64,000 nucleotides of DNA from Vibrio sp. DW001 (GCF_029016285.1 NZ_CP091975.1:868001-932000), one strand, 5' to 3'. Counted from the first letter of the stretch, positions 28,327 through 38,625 are shown. A program made the numbers and translations. The notes: generated by a model from the sequence alone, not told the origin.

Positions 28327-30252
28327 ATGATACGCAAAACGTTTTCCGCTGATGGCGCGCTTGGCAAAGCTATACCTGGTTTTTCTGCACGGAAAGCCCA
28401 GTTAGATATGGCTGAGGCCGTTGATAAAGCAATAAAAGACAAGTCTCAACTTGTGGTTGAAGCTGGTACTGGAACAGGTAAAACATTTGCTTATTTAGTG
28501 CCAGCACTGCTCAGTGGTAAAAAAGTTGTCATCAGTACTGGGTCCAAAAACCTTCAAGAGCAACTATTTCATCGTGATTTGCCATTGATGGTCGATGCAC
28601 TTGGTTATTATGGCCAAGTGGCATTGCTGAAAGGGCGCTCTAATTATCTGTGTTTAGATCGACTTAGCCGCCAAGTGCTCGAGAGCCATACTAACGAAGC
28701 TGACCCCACCCTGTTAACGCAGCTTGTAAAAGTACGCAGTTGGTCTTCTGCGACTAAAAGTGGAGATCTAGGTGAATGTGAGGAGATAGCAGAGGATAGC
28801 CCTGTAATACCAACCATTACATCGAGCAATGACAATTGTTTAGGTAAGGAATGCCCTAGTTTTCAAGATTGCTTTGTTCTAAAAGCGAGAAAACGAGCAA
28901 TGGATTCTGATGTAATCGTTGTCAATCATCATCTTTTTTTGGCCGATCTCGCTATCAAGGAGACCGGTTTTGGTGAGTTAATCCCAGATGCCGATGTTTT
29001 CATATTTGATGAAGCCCACCAGTTACCAGATATCGCCAGCCAGTACTTCGGACAATCAATATCAAGCAGACAAATACAAGAGCTTTCTAAAGATATTGAA
29101 ATTGGTTATCGAACCGAAGCGCGTGACATGAGGCAGTTACAAAAAGTGTCGGTAAGGTTGAGTCAATCAGCCATGGAGATGCGCATTGCTTTGGGTGATA
29201 CAGGATTCAGAGGTAACTGGCGAGAAGCATTGAAATCGGAGCCCATTGCGAGAGAACTCAATAGACTTATAGATGGGTTAGATCTGGCGATAGACGTGTT
29301 GAAATTGGCGCTTGGTCGCAGTCAATTATTAGATATTGCATTTGAACGAGCGAATGCAATAAAGGCAAGATTAAACAGAGTATGCGATGTGTCCATTACT
29401 GGATACTCCTATTGGTATGACATGTCACCGCGTCATTTTACTCTGCATATAACCCCACTTTCCGTTGCTGAGAAATTCAGAGAGCAGGTAGAGTTGAAAG
29501 AGGGGAGTTGGATCTTTACTTCTGCCACGTTAGCGGTATCGGATGACTTTAGTCACTTTACCCATCGCCTAGGGTTACAGCCGACGGAGCAGTTTTCTCT
29601 ACCTAGCCCTTTTGATTATCAAACTCAGGCTAAGCTCTGTGTGCCAAGGTATCTTCCAGAACCAAACAGCCCAGGTCTATCTCATAAGTTGGTTGAGATG
29701 TTAGCGCCAGTCATAGAGAAAAATAACGGTCGTTGTTTCTTTCTGTGTACGTCGCATAGCATGATGAAAGAACTCACCGAAGGGTTTAGAACACAGTTAA
29801 ATATTCCTGTATTGATGCAGGGCGAAACTAGCAAGCAGAAGCTTCTCGCCGAATTTATGCAGTTGGGTAATGCATTGTTGGTTGCCACTGGCGCATTTTG
29901 GGAAGGGATAGATGTTAGAGGCGATACGTTAAGCTGTGTTATTATCGACAAATTACCATTTACTGCCCCGGATGATCCGCTGTTAAAAGCACGTATTGAA
30001 GACTGTAAACTAAGCGGAGGAGAGCCTTTTTCGCAAGTTCAGCTACCAGATGCGGTGATCACGTTAAAGCAAGGGGTCGGACGATTAATCCGAGATAGAA
30101 AAGATAAAGGTGTTTTGATTATTTGTGATAATCGCTTAGTCACTCGAGATTACGGTGGCGTCTTTTTACAAAGTCTACCGCCGTTTCCTAGAACAAGAGA
30201 TTTAAAACAGGTGACCACTTTTCTTGAACAACTATCTCAATCAGACAATTAA
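28327..30252 (+). CDS. yoaA: ATP-dependent DNA helicase YoaA
   Basis: DinG/XPD-type 5'-3' helicase with an Fe-S cluster; in E. coli it partners with HolC in repair of damaged forks. In the 641-residue protein Walker A is EAGTGTGKTFAY (about 45-56), cluster cysteines appear in YLCLDRL, NCLGKECPSFQDCF, and the Walker B box is DEAHQLPD. C-terminal motif VI reads QGVGRLIRD. Start of a tight rightward run with tsaB (15 bases), the 98-residue gene and slp. Confidence 0.95.
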   Translation: MIRKTFSADGALGKAIPGFSARKAQLDMAEAVDKAIKDKSQLVVEAGTGTGKTFAYLVPALLSGKKVVISTGSKNLQEQLFHRDLPLMVDALGYYGQVALLKGRSNYLCLDRLSRQVLESHTNEADPTLLTQLVKVRSWSSATKSGDLGECEEIAEDSPVIPTITSSNDNCLGKECPSFQDCFVLKARKRAMDSDVIVVNHHLFLADLAIKETGFGELIPDADVFIFDEAHQLPDIASQYFGQSISSRQIQELSKDIEIGYRTEARDMRQLQKVSVRLSQSAMEMRIALGDTGFRGNWREALKSEPIARELNRLIDGLDLAIDVLKLALGRSQLLDIAFERANAIKARLNRVCDVSITGYSYWYDMSPRHFTLHITPLSVAEKFREQVELKEGSWIFTSATLAVSDDFSHFTHRLGLQPTEQFSLPSPFDYQTQAKLCVPRYLPEPNSPGLSHKLVEMLAPVIEKNNGRCFFLCTSHSMMKELTEGFRTQLNIPVLMQGETSKQKLLAEFMQLGNALLVATGAFWEGIDVRGDTLSCVIIDKLPFTAPDDPLLKARIEDCKLSGGEPFSQVQLPDAVITLKQGVGRLIRDRKDKGVLIICDNRLVTRDYGGVFLQSLPPFPRTRDLKQVTTFLEQLSQSDN

Positions 30253-30267
30253 AAACTTGAGGCGTAA

Positions 30268-30969
30268 ATGAGCGCAAAAATTCTTGCCCTAGATACATCC
30301 ACCGAAAACTGTTCAGTAGCATTGGTTGTGGATGGGCAAACTTATTTCCGTAGTGAAGTGTCCCCGCGAGGGCACACGACTAAAATATTACCTATGATTG
30401 ATGAGGTACTTAACGAAGCAGGTATCCGTTTGCACGATGTTGATGCGTTAGCTTATGGACGAGGTCCTGGTAGCTTTACGGGTGTCAGAATAGGTATTGG
30501 TATTGCACAAGGGCTCGCGTTTGGCGCTAATTTGCCAATGATTGGTGTGTCTACCCTAGCGGCAATGGCACAGGCAATATATAGGGTAAACGGAACGGAA
30601 TACGCAGCCTGCGCAATAGATGCGCGCATGAGTGAAGTCTATTGGGGACGTTTCTGCCGCCAAGAAAATGGCGAATGGTTAAACGTTGATCAAGAGTGTG
30701 TAATATCACCAGAAAACCTAATTAAAGATGTGAAAGCTGATGATTTGGTTTGGTCATTGGCCGGAACGGGATGGACGGCGTATCAACAAGAGCTTATTGC
30801 GCTAGAATTAATTGGGGAGCAAAGTGATGTTCTCTATCCCGAAGCAGTAGATATTGCATTTTTGGCCCAATTTGAGCTCGAAAAGGGCAATACTACAAAC
30901 GCCGAGGAAGCGAGTCCAGTTTACCTTCGTGATAAAGTTGCGTGGAAAAAGCTCCCAGGTAGAGAGTAA
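30268..30969 (+). CDS. tsaB: tRNA t6A synthesis protein TsaB
   Basis: Dimerisation subunit of the TsaBDE complex that makes threonylcarbamoyladenosine at position 37 of ANN-decoding tRNAs. 233 residues, starting [19 protein letters not shown], with [21 protein letters not shown] (about 68-88), the ASKHA-fold signature. Follows yoaA as in E. coli. TsaC, TsaD and TsaE are not in the window. Confidence 0.97.
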   Translation: MSAKILALDTSTENCSVALVVDGQTYFRSEVSPRGHTTKILPMIDEVLNEAGIRLHDVDALAYGRGPGSFTGVRIGIGIAQGLAFGANLPMIGVSTLAAMAQAIYRVNGTEYAACAIDARMSEVYWGRFCRQENGEWLNVDQECVISPENLIKDVKADDLVWSLAGTGWTAYQQELIALELIGEQSDVLYPEAVDIAFLAQFELEKGNTTNAEEASPVYLRDKVAWKKLPGRE

Positions 30970-30994
30970 CGGTAGAATGTATAAAGGTCTTTAG

Positions 30995-31291
30995 ATGGTG
31001 ACAATTAATGGCTTAACACCAACGGTAATTCATAGAAATCAAAAAGCGGCCAAGAAAGGCGCTTTGAAGAAAGAGCAAGCGAGTGACGGTGTTGTGCAAA
31101 CGACCAAGGTTGCTGCTGCTGTATCCCAGTCCATAAGACAGTTAAGTGAATCTGAGCTTGAAAGAGTTCAGGTTCAGTATGACCTTCCTGAAGGGCAATC
31201 CCGTAAAGCGATGGAAGAGTATATGGATATTTTGAATCGCTCTAAGAAAGAGGAACTTGCTAGATTAATCGGAGTCGATATCTATATTTAG
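30995..31291 (+). CDS. small protein of unknown function between tsaB and slp
   Basis: 98 residues, soluble. The N terminus is basic and low in complexity (KAAKKGALKKEQ), followed by a helix-prone C-terminal half with SESELERVQVQYDLPEG and KKEELARLIGVDIYI. ATG 30995 has an AAAGG site 7 bases upstream. I recognise no domain and offer no function. Same strand and close spacing to tsaB and slp suggest cotranscription. Confidence 0.65.
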   Translation: MVTINGLTPTVIHRNQKAAKKGALKKEQASDGVVQTTKVAAAVSQSIRQLSESELERVQVQYDLPEGQSRKAMEEYMDILNRSKKEELARLIGVDIYI

Positions 31292-31324
31292 CACTGTTCC
31301 TTTTTGTCTATAAAGGAGTTAGAG

Positions 31325-31873
31325 ATGATGTTTAGAACGATAAGCATACTCATCTGTTCGGCTTTAATATCAGCTTGCTCATCGCTGCCTGATTCGTTAT
31401 CAACGACAAACGAGAATGTATTAACCGATTATCAACAGTGGGTAGATGCCCCAGTAGACCAAGAAAATGAAGTCCGGCTTGGTGGTATTATTGCGAATGT
31501 GACTAACCTAGAAAACCAGACCCGAATTGAGGTTGTCAACATGCCAATTAACAGCGTTGGCAAACCCAGCTTACACTCTGAACCAACAGGTCGTTATGTT
31601 GGTTACTACAATGGCTATTTAGAATCCATGTCGTTTGCAAAAGGTCGTCTTGTCACGTTATTAGGTGTGAGCGACGGAGAGGAACAAGGCAAAGTAGATG
31701 ATTTCGATATGACATTTAAAGTGATGAATATAAAAGGCTTTCACCTATGGCGTATAGAAGAAACGGTTATTGTAAATGACATAGAAAGTCATTTTTCACC
31801 TTGTTATGGGCTCTATTGCCGTGGATCTAGAGGTCTACCTAGTAAGGGAAAGGTCATACAGGAAGTAAAATAA
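31325..31873 (+). CDS. Slp family outer-membrane lipoprotein
   Basis: A 182-residue lipoprotein of the Slp/YeaY family (starvation-inducible lipoproteins of enterics). Signal peptide with lipobox ISAC, lipidated Cys18; Ser follows the Cys, so outer-membrane sorting by Lol is expected. Family segments include VRLGGIIANVTNLENQTRIEVV and GRYVGYYNGYLESMSFAKGRLVTLLG. A TTG 21 bases earlier opens a longer frame, but AGGAG sits 6 bases before ATG 31325. Its stop is directly followed by the hydrolase ATG. Confidence 0.88.
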   Translation: MMFRTISILICSALISACSSLPDSLSTTNENVLTDYQQWVDAPVDQENEVRLGGIIANVTNLENQTRIEVVNMPINSVGKPSLHSEPTGRYVGYYNGYLESMSFAKGRLVTLLGVSDGEEQGKVDDFDMTFKVMNIKGFHLWRIEETVIVNDIESHFSPCYGLYCRGSRGLPSKGKVIQEVK

Positions 31874-32752
31874 ATGTTTACCGAAAATAAATTCAAACTA
31901 GTACACAATGAACTTGCGACAATGGAATTCGGTGATCCTGAAACGGCCGAACTGACGATCGTTTTTATCCATGGTTGGCTTGATAACTCAGGAAGCTTTA
32001 TCAAGCTAATGAAAGAATGCCACCAATTGATGCCTGACGCACACCTTGTTGCCGTTGATCTCCCAGGACATGGGTTGTCTACCCACCGCAGCGATGATAA
32101 TTATTATCTTTTTCACGACTATATAGATGATATTCACCAATTTGTGACCGCATTATCGCCGAAAAAACTGTTGTTGGTGGGACATTCACTTGGTGCATTC
32201 CTAGCAACTTGTTATAGTGCCGCGTTTTCTGAAAATGTGGCAGGGTTGGTTCAAATTGAAGGCTTTGGTCCCTTGGCTGAATCACCCAATAATACCGTGA
32301 AAAGATTACGCGAAGGGGTACTGAGCCGACAACAGATAAGAGAAAAGCGAGAGCGGTATTTTTTTAGTATTGATGAGATGGTTGATATTCGTGCCAAAGT
32401 AAATCATCTAAGAAGGCTTGAAGTGATGCCTATCGTCAAGCGAGGGTCTGTTTTTGATGGTGAAGTATGGAAATGGCGACATGACGCAAAACTAAACGCT
32501 GATTCTCTTGCTCGTATGTCACGTAAAAATGCAGAAGCCATAATGAAAGAAGTCCGGTGTCCACATTTAGTGATACTTGGGCAGTCTGGATTTGATTATC
32601 TATTATCACAAGCGAAGTTAGAGTTTGAACATCCATTGGCCGCACAAAATGAGCAGTTTAGTGTCGAATATATTCCCGGTGGTCACCACTGCCATATTCA
32701 ACAGACTCAGTTAACATCAGAATTAATTTTTGGTTTAGTTAACAAAATTTAA
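31874..32752 (+). CDS. alpha/beta-fold hydrolase
   Basis: 292-residue serine hydrolase. The oxyanion HGWLDNSGSF (about 34-43), nucleophile elbow GHSLGAFLA (about 102-110) and C-terminal GGHHCHIQ with the catalytic His are clear. The substrate is not predictable. It starts on the base after the slp stop, so it is translationally coupled, and fadD follows after 176 bases. A lipid or ester role would suit the neighbours but is inference. Confidence 0.85.
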   Translation: MFTENKFKLVHNELATMEFGDPETAELTIVFIHGWLDNSGSFIKLMKECHQLMPDAHLVAVDLPGHGLSTHRSDDNYYLFHDYIDDIHQFVTALSPKKLLLVGHSLGAFLATCYSAAFSENVAGLVQIEGFGPLAESPNNTVKRLREGVLSRQQIREKRERYFFSIDEMVDIRAKVNHLRRLEVMPIVKRGSVFDGEVWKWRHDAKLNADSLARMSRKNAEAIMKEVRCPHLVILGQSGFDYLLSQAKLEFEHPLAAQNEQFSVEYIPGGHHCHIQQTQLTSELIFGLVNKI

Positions 32753-32928
32753 ACAAGTGTTTGATAGTTTTGTGTCCATGCATGCAAAGCTGTGTTGTAA
32801 TGGAAATGTTAATAGAATGAATAAAGAGTGCACTAATACTAATCGTAATATTTATCGCAGCAGTGATTAAGTATTCTTAAAGTTGCCATTTGCCGGATGA
32901 AAATTTGCCAATAACGAGGAGTGTAATC

Positions 32929-34644
32929 GTGGAGAAACCTTGGCTTTCACATTACCCAATTGACGTACCTAAAGAGATAAATCCAGACGAATATCCGTCA
33001 TTGATCGAGATGTTCGAAAATGCGGTACGTAATTACGCCGATCAACCAGCTTTCGAAAACATGGGGTCGATCATGACCTATCGTAAGCTAGAAGAGCGAA
33101 GTCGCGCTTTTGCTGCTTATCTACAAAATGACCTTAAGTTAAGTAAAGGTGAACGTGTAGCGATAATGATGCCCAATTTATTACAATACCCAGTTGCTCT
33201 GTTTGGTATTCTAAGAGCGGGGCTAATTGCCGTTAACGTTAACCCGCTATATACACCGCGTGAGCTTGAGCATCAGTTGAATGATTCAGGGGCAACAACG
33301 ATTGTTATTGTCTCAAATTTTGCCAACACGCTTGAACAAATAGTTGACAATACGCAGATTAAAAATGTGGTACTTACTAGCCTTGGTCAAATGTTACCAA
33401 GAGCAAAAGGAACCATCGTTGATTTTGTGGTGAAGTATGTGAAAGGCATGGTGCCTAAATACCATCTTCCAGGTGCAATTTCATTTAGAAAAGCGTTGTA
33501 TAAAGGGCGCCGCTTACAATACGTTAAGCCGTTTATGTCAGGTGAAGATATTGCATTCTTGCAGTATACCGGAGGTACAACGGGCGTCGCTAAAGGGGCA
33601 ATCCTAACACACCGTAATATGGTCGCGAATGTTATGCAATCAAAGGGTGTGTACGGTGCTGTCCTTAAAGATGGTAGAGAGACCGTGGTGACTGCTCTGC
33701 CTCTATATCATGTCTTTGCATTAACCGTGAACTGCTTGTTATTTATTGAGTTCGGTGGAAAAAACCTACTGATTACAAACCCAAGAGATATACCGGGTTT
33801 TATTAAAGAACTGCAAAACACCAAATTTACCACCTTAACGGGTGTGAACACCCTGTTTAATGCGCTTGTTAATAACGAAGATTTCCACGAGCTCAATTTT
33901 AGTAACCTAAAATTGACCATTGGTGGTGGTATGGCGGTGCAAAGAGCGGTAGCAGATAAATGGCAAAAGGTTACCGGGGTCGCTCTTGCGGAAGGTTATG
34001 GATTGACGGAATGCTCTCCGTTGGTTTCTGTAAACCCATATAATATCTCTGAGTATAATGGGTCAATAGGGATGCCAGTATGTTCAACAGACGTTCGAAT
34101 CGTTGATGATGAGAGTAAACCACTACCGATGGATCAAATTGGTGAGTTGCAGGTTAAAGGCCCGCAAGTCATGCAAGGGTATTGGCAAAGAGCGGAAGCC
34201 ACACGTAGCACTATTGATGAAGATGGATGGTTGTCTACTGGTGATATAGTGAAAATTGATGAAAGAGGCTACATCACGATTGTCGATCGTAAGAAAGATA
34301 TGATTTTGGTCTCCGGTTTTAACGTTTATCCAAATGAAATTGAAGACGTGGTGGCATTGCACGGTAAAGTCTTGGAGGTTGCTGCAATTGGTGAACCCCA
34401 TGATGTCACTGGTGAGATTGTTAAGATATTTGTCGTGAAACGTGATCCTAGTGTCACGGTGCCCGAAATCATTGAACACTGCCGTAAATACCTAACGGGT
34501 TACAAAGTACCGAAAATCATTGAATTTAGAGATGAGTTACCAAAAACCGCAGTAGGTAAGATATTACGCCGTGAATTACGTGACGCTGATATAGCAAAAC
34601 GTAAAGCAGCAGAAGCGCTTAATACCGATGATGCAGCTGCGTAG
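32929..34644 (+). CDS. fadD: long-chain fatty acid-CoA ligase FadD
   Basis: Activates fatty acids to acyl-CoA at the inner membrane during uptake. The 571-residue protein has the AMP-binding loop [12 protein letters not shown] (about 215-226), [10 protein letters not shown], the [12 protein letters not shown] stretch and [20 protein letters not shown] of the FACS signature, and the C-terminal [14 protein letters not shown] with the catalytic Lys. I chose GTG 32929, which follows GAGGAG by 7 bases and gives the family N terminus EKPWLSHYP; a TTG at 32890 would add 13 unrelated residues. No convincing FadR operator found. Confidence 0.96.
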   Translation: MEKPWLSHYPIDVPKEINPDEYPSLIEMFENAVRNYADQPAFENMGSIMTYRKLEERSRAFAAYLQNDLKLSKGERVAIMMPNLLQYPVALFGILRAGLIAVNVNPLYTPRELEHQLNDSGATTIVIVSNFANTLEQIVDNTQIKNVVLTSLGQMLPRAKGTIVDFVVKYVKGMVPKYHLPGAISFRKALYKGRRLQYVKPFMSGEDIAFLQYTGGTTGVAKGAILTHRNMVANVMQSKGVYGAVLKDGRETVVTALPLYHVFALTVNCLLFIEFGGKNLLITNPRDIPGFIKELQNTKFTTLTGVNTLFNALVNNEDFHELNFSNLKLTIGGGMAVQRAVADKWQKVTGVALAEGYGLTECSPLVSVNPYNISEYNGSIGMPVCSTDVRIVDDESKPLPMDQIGELQVKGPQVMQGYWQRAEATRSTIDEDGWLSTGDIVKIDERGYITIVDRKKDMILVSGFNVYPNEIEDVVALHGKVLEVAAIGEPHDVTGEIVKIFVVKRDPSVTVPEIIEHCRKYLTGYKVPKIIEFRDELPKTAVGKILRRELRDADIAKRKAAEALNTDDAAA

Positions 34645-34725
34645 CGTGTTGAATACCTAACGGAAAAAGTATCCTCATAGGCATCACCTTATTTTGAGGT
34701 TACTTGGGTACCATCCAATGTTACT

Positions 34726-34752
34726 ATGCCGACTATAACAGTCGGCATTTTT
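34726..34752 (+). terminator. rho-independent terminator of fadD
   Basis: TGCCGACT-ATAAC-AGTCGGCA, a perfect 8-bp stem followed by TTTTT. Its first bases contain an ATG in frame with rnd, which could mislead start calling. Confidence 0.92.
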
Positions 34753-34767
34753 AATAGAGACTTTTTT

Positions 34768-35889
34768 GTGAATTACAAAATAATTGATACTACTCCAGCG
34801 CTTGAAGAGGTGTGTACTATAGCCAGTCAAGTGGATTGCGTTATGTTGGATACTGAGTTTGTACGTACTAGAACTTATTTCCCACAGCTTGGTCTTATTC
34901 AGCTTTATGATGGTGAAAACCTTTCACTTATTGATCCTTCCTGCATTGACGATATGTCTTCATTTGAAAAGCTTTTAAAGGACGGTTCGGTCCTAAAAGT
35001 GCTTCATGCATGTGGTGAAGATCTCGAGGTATTTAAACAGAGTTTTGGCTGTACACCATTTCCCATGTTAGATACTCAGATAATGGCGGCGTTTTTAGGC
35101 CATGGTCTATCCACCGGGTTCGCGACATTGGTGAATGAATATCTAGAGGTTGAACTGGATAAAAGTGAATCTCGAACCGATTGGCTTGCTCGCCCATTGA
35201 GTCTAAGACAATTAGAGTATGCTGCTGCAGATGTCTATTATTTAATGCCGTTATTTGAATTACTGTATCAAAAAGTGGATCAAGCGGGTTGGCGAGAAGC
35301 AGCACTTCAAGAATCCGAACTTCTTATTGAAAAAAGGAGTAGTGAGTCAGACCCAGAGCAAGTGTTTAAAGACATTAAAGGCTCATGGCAATTGACCCCT
35401 AAACAGTTGGCTGTTCTTAAGCCTCTAGCAACTTGGCGATTAAAAGAAGCAATAACAAGAGATATTGCCCTTAACTTTGTATTTAAAGAGCAAGATCTTT
35501 GGGCTGTCGCTCGATTTGGAATCACGTCCTTCAAGAGGATGGACGAAGAAGGGTTTGATCAGAGAGAGATTCGTCGTCATGGTGAAAAAGTGATAACGAT
35601 TGTAAAACAGGCTGAGATGATAAACGAAGATGAATGGCCAGCAAAAATTGAGCGCCTAATGGACAAGCCCGGTTACAAACAGATCTTTAAAACGATTAAA
35701 GATGAGGTTAAACAGGTTTCTCTTTCCTCTGGTTTAGCCAGCGAATTTCTTGCTTCAAAAAAACAGCTTAATCAACTTATTAGTTGGTCTTGGAATGCTC
35801 AACAAGACCCAGAATATCTACCCGATTTAATGACGGGATGGAGAAAGGCACTTTTAGGTGAAAAGTTGTATAGTTTATTAAAGGGTTAA
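34768..35889 (+). CDS. rnd: ribonuclease D
   Basis: 3'-5' exoribonuclease in tRNA maturation. 373 residues: DEDDy exonuclease domain (about 1-170) with [30 protein letters not shown] and [11 protein letters not shown], then HRDC domains ([24 protein letters not shown]). The GTG at 34768 gives (M)[13 protein letters not shown], matching the E. coli start; the upstream ATG at 34726 lies inside the fadD terminator and is rejected. Stop overlaps the region where ycgL begins. Confidence 0.95.
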   Translation: MNYKIIDTTPALEEVCTIASQVDCVMLDTEFVRTRTYFPQLGLIQLYDGENLSLIDPSCIDDMSSFEKLLKDGSVLKVLHACGEDLEVFKQSFGCTPFPMLDTQIMAAFLGHGLSTGFATLVNEYLEVELDKSESRTDWLARPLSLRQLEYAAADVYYLMPLFELLYQKVDQAGWREAALQESELLIEKRSSESDPEQVFKDIKGSWQLTPKQLAVLKPLATWRLKEAITRDIALNFVFKEQDLWAVARFGITSFKRMDEEGFDQREIRRHGEKVITIVKQAEMINEDEWPAKIERLMDKPGYKQIFKTIKDEVKQVSLSSGLASEFLASKKQLNQLISWSWNAQQDPEYLPDLMTGWRKALLGEKLYSLLKG

Positions 35890-35897
35890 TGATAGTT

Positions 35898-36173
35898 ATG
35901 TTGTGTTCAATATACAAAAGTAAGAAGAAAGAGGGTGCCTATCTATACATTGCGAAGAAGGATGATTTCTCGCAAGTACCAAAAGAGTTGATGGAAATGT
36001 TTGGTGTGCCACACTTTGTGATGGTAATTAAATTAGAGCGGCGTAAATTGGCTCAAGTAGATGTCAATAAAGTGGTGAAATCAATACAAGAAGATGGTTT
36101 CTTTCTTCAACTTCCGCCACCACAAGTAAATTTGTTGGAGCAATATAAAGAGCAAAAATTAAAACAAAAATAA
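35898..36173 (+). CDS. ycgL: YcgL domain protein
   Basis: 91-residue protein of the YcgL family, of unknown function. Family signatures: [35 protein letters not shown] and [18 protein letters not shown]. An ATG at 35889 overlapping the rnd stop would add three residues; its AAGGG site is only 3 bases away, against 12 for ATG 35898, so the start is ambiguous. Translation is probably coupled to rnd. Confidence 0.9.
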   Translation: MLCSIYKSKKKEGAYLYIAKKDDFSQVPKELMEMFGVPHFVMVIKLERRKLAQVDVNKVVKSIQEDGFFLQLPPPQVNLLEQYKEQKLKQK

Positions 36174-36218
36174 GCTCTATTATGCAAAAAGTCAGCTTGC
36201 TATAGGAGATGGTTAGAT

Positions 36219-37190
36219 TTGAAAAAATTCGTCACGTTAGTGTTAGGCGCAGGCCTAACATTCGGCGTATTTGCTGAAGATAAAATCGAGTTCAGTGAGT
36301 ACGTTAAGGAACTAAAACAGGAAGCCCGAGAGCTGGGTATATCAGAACAAACACTGGAAAACGCATTTGCCAATGTTAACTATAAACCTCGAGCGATAAA
36401 GGCAGATAAAAACCAACCAGAGAAAAAACTCACCTTAGATGAATATATCCCAAGAGCTGTGCCTGAATGGAAAATCAAACAGGCCAAGTCTTTGTATAAA
36501 AAACACTATGCGGATCTATCTCGAATTGGCAAAGAATATGGTGTGCAACCACGCTTTATCGTGGCGCTTTGGGGGGTAGAGAGCAACTTTGGCAAATTAA
36601 CAGGTGGATATAACGTAATCGATGCTCTTGCGACATTAGCCTACGATGGTCGACGTGAAGCCTTTTTCAAGAAGGAGATGATGGCAGCGCTAACTATTCT
36701 AGAAGAAAAGCACATTTCTATTGATAAGATGAAAGGTTCTTGGGCTGGAGCAATGGGACAAAGTCAGTTTATGCCGAGTTCTTTTGTTCATTATGCTGTT
36801 GATGGTAATGGTGATGGAAAAATAGATATTTGGAATACTAAGGCGGATGTTTTTGCATCGGCTGCAAATTATCTGAAAAGTCACGGATGGAATGATACAT
36901 ATACTTGGGGGCGACAGGTTATCGTACCTAAAGGTTTGTCTTCTGAATTAGAAGGCCGCCAAAAAGAGAAAGCTAAAACGTTACAGAATTGGAATGATCT
37001 TGGTGTTCGAAAACGCAATGGTTTGACGTTACCAAAAACCAGCGAAGATATTGATGCATGGTTGATTATGCCAGATGATGAAGGTGGTCGGGCGTATCTG
37101 ATATACGAGAATTACCAAGTATTGATGAAATGGAATCGATCTTATTACTTTGGTTTGGCTGTTAGTCACTTAGCAGACCAGATTAGGTAA
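36219..37190 (+). CDS. lytic murein transglycosylase (MltB-like, SLT_2)
   Basis: Cleaves peptidoglycan glycan strands to 1,6-anhydro products. 323 residues: signal peptide (about 2-19, cleaved near VFAED), then the SLT_2 fold with catalytic Glu121 in LWGVESNFGKLTGGYNV, and WAGAMGQSQFMPSSF and DGNGDGKIDIWN, the calcium-binding-like loop of MltB. There is no lipobox, so it is a periplasmic rather than lipid-anchored form. The start is TTG, required for an intact signal peptide and preceded by AGGAG 10 bases away. An out-of-frame ATG lies between. Confidence 0.9.
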   Translation: MKKFVTLVLGAGLTFGVFAEDKIEFSEYVKELKQEARELGISEQTLENAFANVNYKPRAIKADKNQPEKKLTLDEYIPRAVPEWKIKQAKSLYKKHYADLSRIGKEYGVQPRFIVALWGVESNFGKLTGGYNVIDALATLAYDGRREAFFKKEMMAALTILEEKHISIDKMKGSWAGAMGQSQFMPSSFVHYAVDGNGDGKIDIWNTKADVFASAANYLKSHGWNDTYTWGRQVIVPKGLSSELEGRQKEKAKTLQNWNDLGVRKRNGLTLPKTSEDIDAWLIMPDDEGGRAYLIYENYQVLMKWNRSYYFGLAVSHLADQIR

Positions 37191-37194
37191 ATCA

Positions 37195-37236
37195 GTCATC
37201 GTGTAATCCCCACACAAGTGGGAATTACACGATGAC
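37195..37236. repeat. long palindrome, repeat copy A3
   Basis: 37195-37213 pairs with 37218-37236 at 18 of 19 positions around an ACAA loop. Its centre, AATCCCCAC/GTGGGAATT, and the GTCAT/ATGAC ends match the A repeat family. It sits between the transglycosylase and folD stops and may double as a transcription end. Confidence 0.75.
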
Positions 37237-37282
37237 GGTTTCTGTCTCGATTAGTAGGTCCTCAAATCAGAAATTTGTAAGC

Positions 37283-38140
37283 TTAGCTCTTTTTATATTG
37301 CTCACAGGCTATCATCGTATTTTCAATTAGACTTGCGACGGTCATTGGCCCTACCCCACCTGGTACGGGAGTAATGAAGCTAGCACGCTTCTTAGCCGCA
37401 TCATATTCTACATCGCCAGCTAACTTACCATTCGCTAATCGATTGATACCTACATCAACAACGATTGAACCTTCTTTTATCCAATCACCTGGAATAAAAC
37501 TGGGCTTACCTACTGCGACAACAATAATATCGGCTTGGCGCACATAGGATTCTAAGTCCTTAGTAAATCGATGGCAGGTGGTCGTTGTGCATCCTGCGAG
37601 TAACAGTTCTAAAGTCATAGGACGACCAACAATATTAGAAGCCCCAACAACCACAGCGTGCTTACCGCGTAATTCGATATTGTAGCGTTCCAAAAGAGTA
37701 ATGATACCTTTTGGTGTACAAGAACGAAGCTTAGGGATGCGCTGTGCTAACCGGCCCACGTTATACGGATGGAATCCATCCACATCTTTTTCAGGAAGAA
37801 TTTGTTCAAGAATTTTCGTCGTATCGATACCTGCAGGAAGAGGTAATTGGACTAGTATTCCATCTATTTCATCATCGTTATTGAGTTGCTCGATTAGATC
37901 TAACAACTCTTGCTCTTTTGCTGTGGCCGGTAAGTCGAACGACTTAGAGACAAAACCAACCTCATCACAAGCCCTACGCTTACTTCCAACGTAAATTTGA
38001 GAAGCAGGGTCTTCACCGACTAAAACTACGGCTAAACCTGGTGCGCGTAATCCCGCTTCCATACGAGCTTTAACACGAGCCGCAACTTCTGAGCGAACGG
38101 TTTGAGAAATTAACCTTCCATCGATATTTTGAGCAGTCAT
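37283..38140 (-). CDS. folD: methylene-THF dehydrogenase/cyclohydrolase FolD
   Basis: Bifunctional one-carbon enzyme: oxidises 5,10-methylene-THF and hydrolyses methenyl-THF to 10-formyl-THF, feeding purine synthesis. 285 residues with [13 protein letters not shown] containing the catalytic Lys (about 54), [24 protein letters not shown], the NADP-binding [12 protein letters not shown] and [13 protein letters not shown] PurR-like palindrome lies about 70 bases upstream. tRNA-Arg is divergent on the other side. Confidence 0.97.
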   Translation of the reverse strand: MTAQNIDGRLISQTVRSEVAARVKARMEAGLRAPGLAVVLVGEDPASQIYVGSKRRACDEVGFVSKSFDLPATAKEQELLDLIEQLNNDDEIDGILVQLPLPAGIDTTKILEQILPEKDVDGFHPYNVGRLAQRIPKLRSCTPKGIITLLERYNIELRGKHAVVVGASNIVGRPMTLELLLAGCTTTTCHRFTKDLESYVRQADIIVVAVGKPSFIPGDWIKEGSIVVDVGINRLANGKLAGDVEYDAAKKRASFITPVPGGVGPMTVASLIENTMIACEQYKKS

Positions 38141-38207
38141 GAGATCCCTTGATCCAATTAATAATAGAGCGTGAGCATTGTCGCAAAATTTTCAGTCGAG
38201 GTCTATT

Positions 38208-38223
38208 GCGCAAACGTTTGCCT
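38208..38223. promoter_or_regulatory. PurR box upstream of folD
   Basis: GCGCAAACGTTTGCCT contains the perfect palindrome GCAAACGTTTGC (38210-38221), the core of the PurR operator ACGCAAACGTTTTCGT. It lies 68 bases before folD. Repression by purine-bound PurR would fit FolD's role in supplying formyl groups. Confidence 0.75.
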
Positions 38224-38327
38224 TGTTTTTATTTACGTGTTCTGACTTTTTTTTGCTCACTTAAAACAGAATGTTGGAGAAAGGCATTGACCTGAGCAAG
38301 TTCTTTCGTATAATCCACAACCTCAAC

Positions 38328-38404
38328 GCTCCGTTAGCTCAGCTGGATAGAGCACCCGCCTTCTAAGCGGGTGGTCGCAGGTTCAAATCCTGCACGGAGT
38401 ACCA
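38328..38404 (+). tRNA. tRNA-Arg (anticodon TCT)
   Basis: 77 nt with encoded CCA. Acceptor GCTCCGT/ACGGAGT (first pair G-T), D arm TAGCTCAGCTGGATAGAGC, anticodon stem CCCGC/GCGGG around loop CTTCTAA (anticodon at 38362-38364), and T arm CGCAGGTTCAAATCCTGC. Reads AGA, and AGG by wobble. Followed at once by a strong terminator, so it is a single-tRNA unit. Confidence 0.96.
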
Positions 38405-38412
38405 AATTTCAA

Positions 38413-38450
38413 AAAGCCCTTATTGCTCATTGAGTAATAAGGGCTTTTTG
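38413..38450 (+). terminator. rho-independent terminator of tRNA-Arg
   Basis: AAAAGCCCTTATT and AATAAGGGCTTTT form a long stem with inner pairing, followed by T residues. Confidence 0.93.
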
Positions 38451-38625
38451 TTTCTCGTAATAAGACAAACAGATTATGTGCGGTATTATTAGAATTCTTG
38501 GAATAATAGTGTGACTGAAGGCAAGTGTGAACAATAAATGACTAGAAACGATAAATTTCTAGTGGTTTAATGAGGTGCATGTCTCACGTAGTTGAGATGA
38601 ATAAACCAGATAAAGTACCTATTTT

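Noticed and set aside
32753..32928. FadR or PsrA operator before fadD
   Set aside because: AAACAAGTGTTT is a short dyad only; no match to a FadR consensus is seen.
34726..34768. Upstream ATG start for rnd
   Set aside because: The ATG is part of the fadD terminator stem, and the family N terminus begins at the GTG at 34768.
38328..38404. tRNA-Arg as an integration site for the downstream accessory genes
   Set aside because: No repeat of the tRNA 3' end was found downstream and no integrase gene is present.
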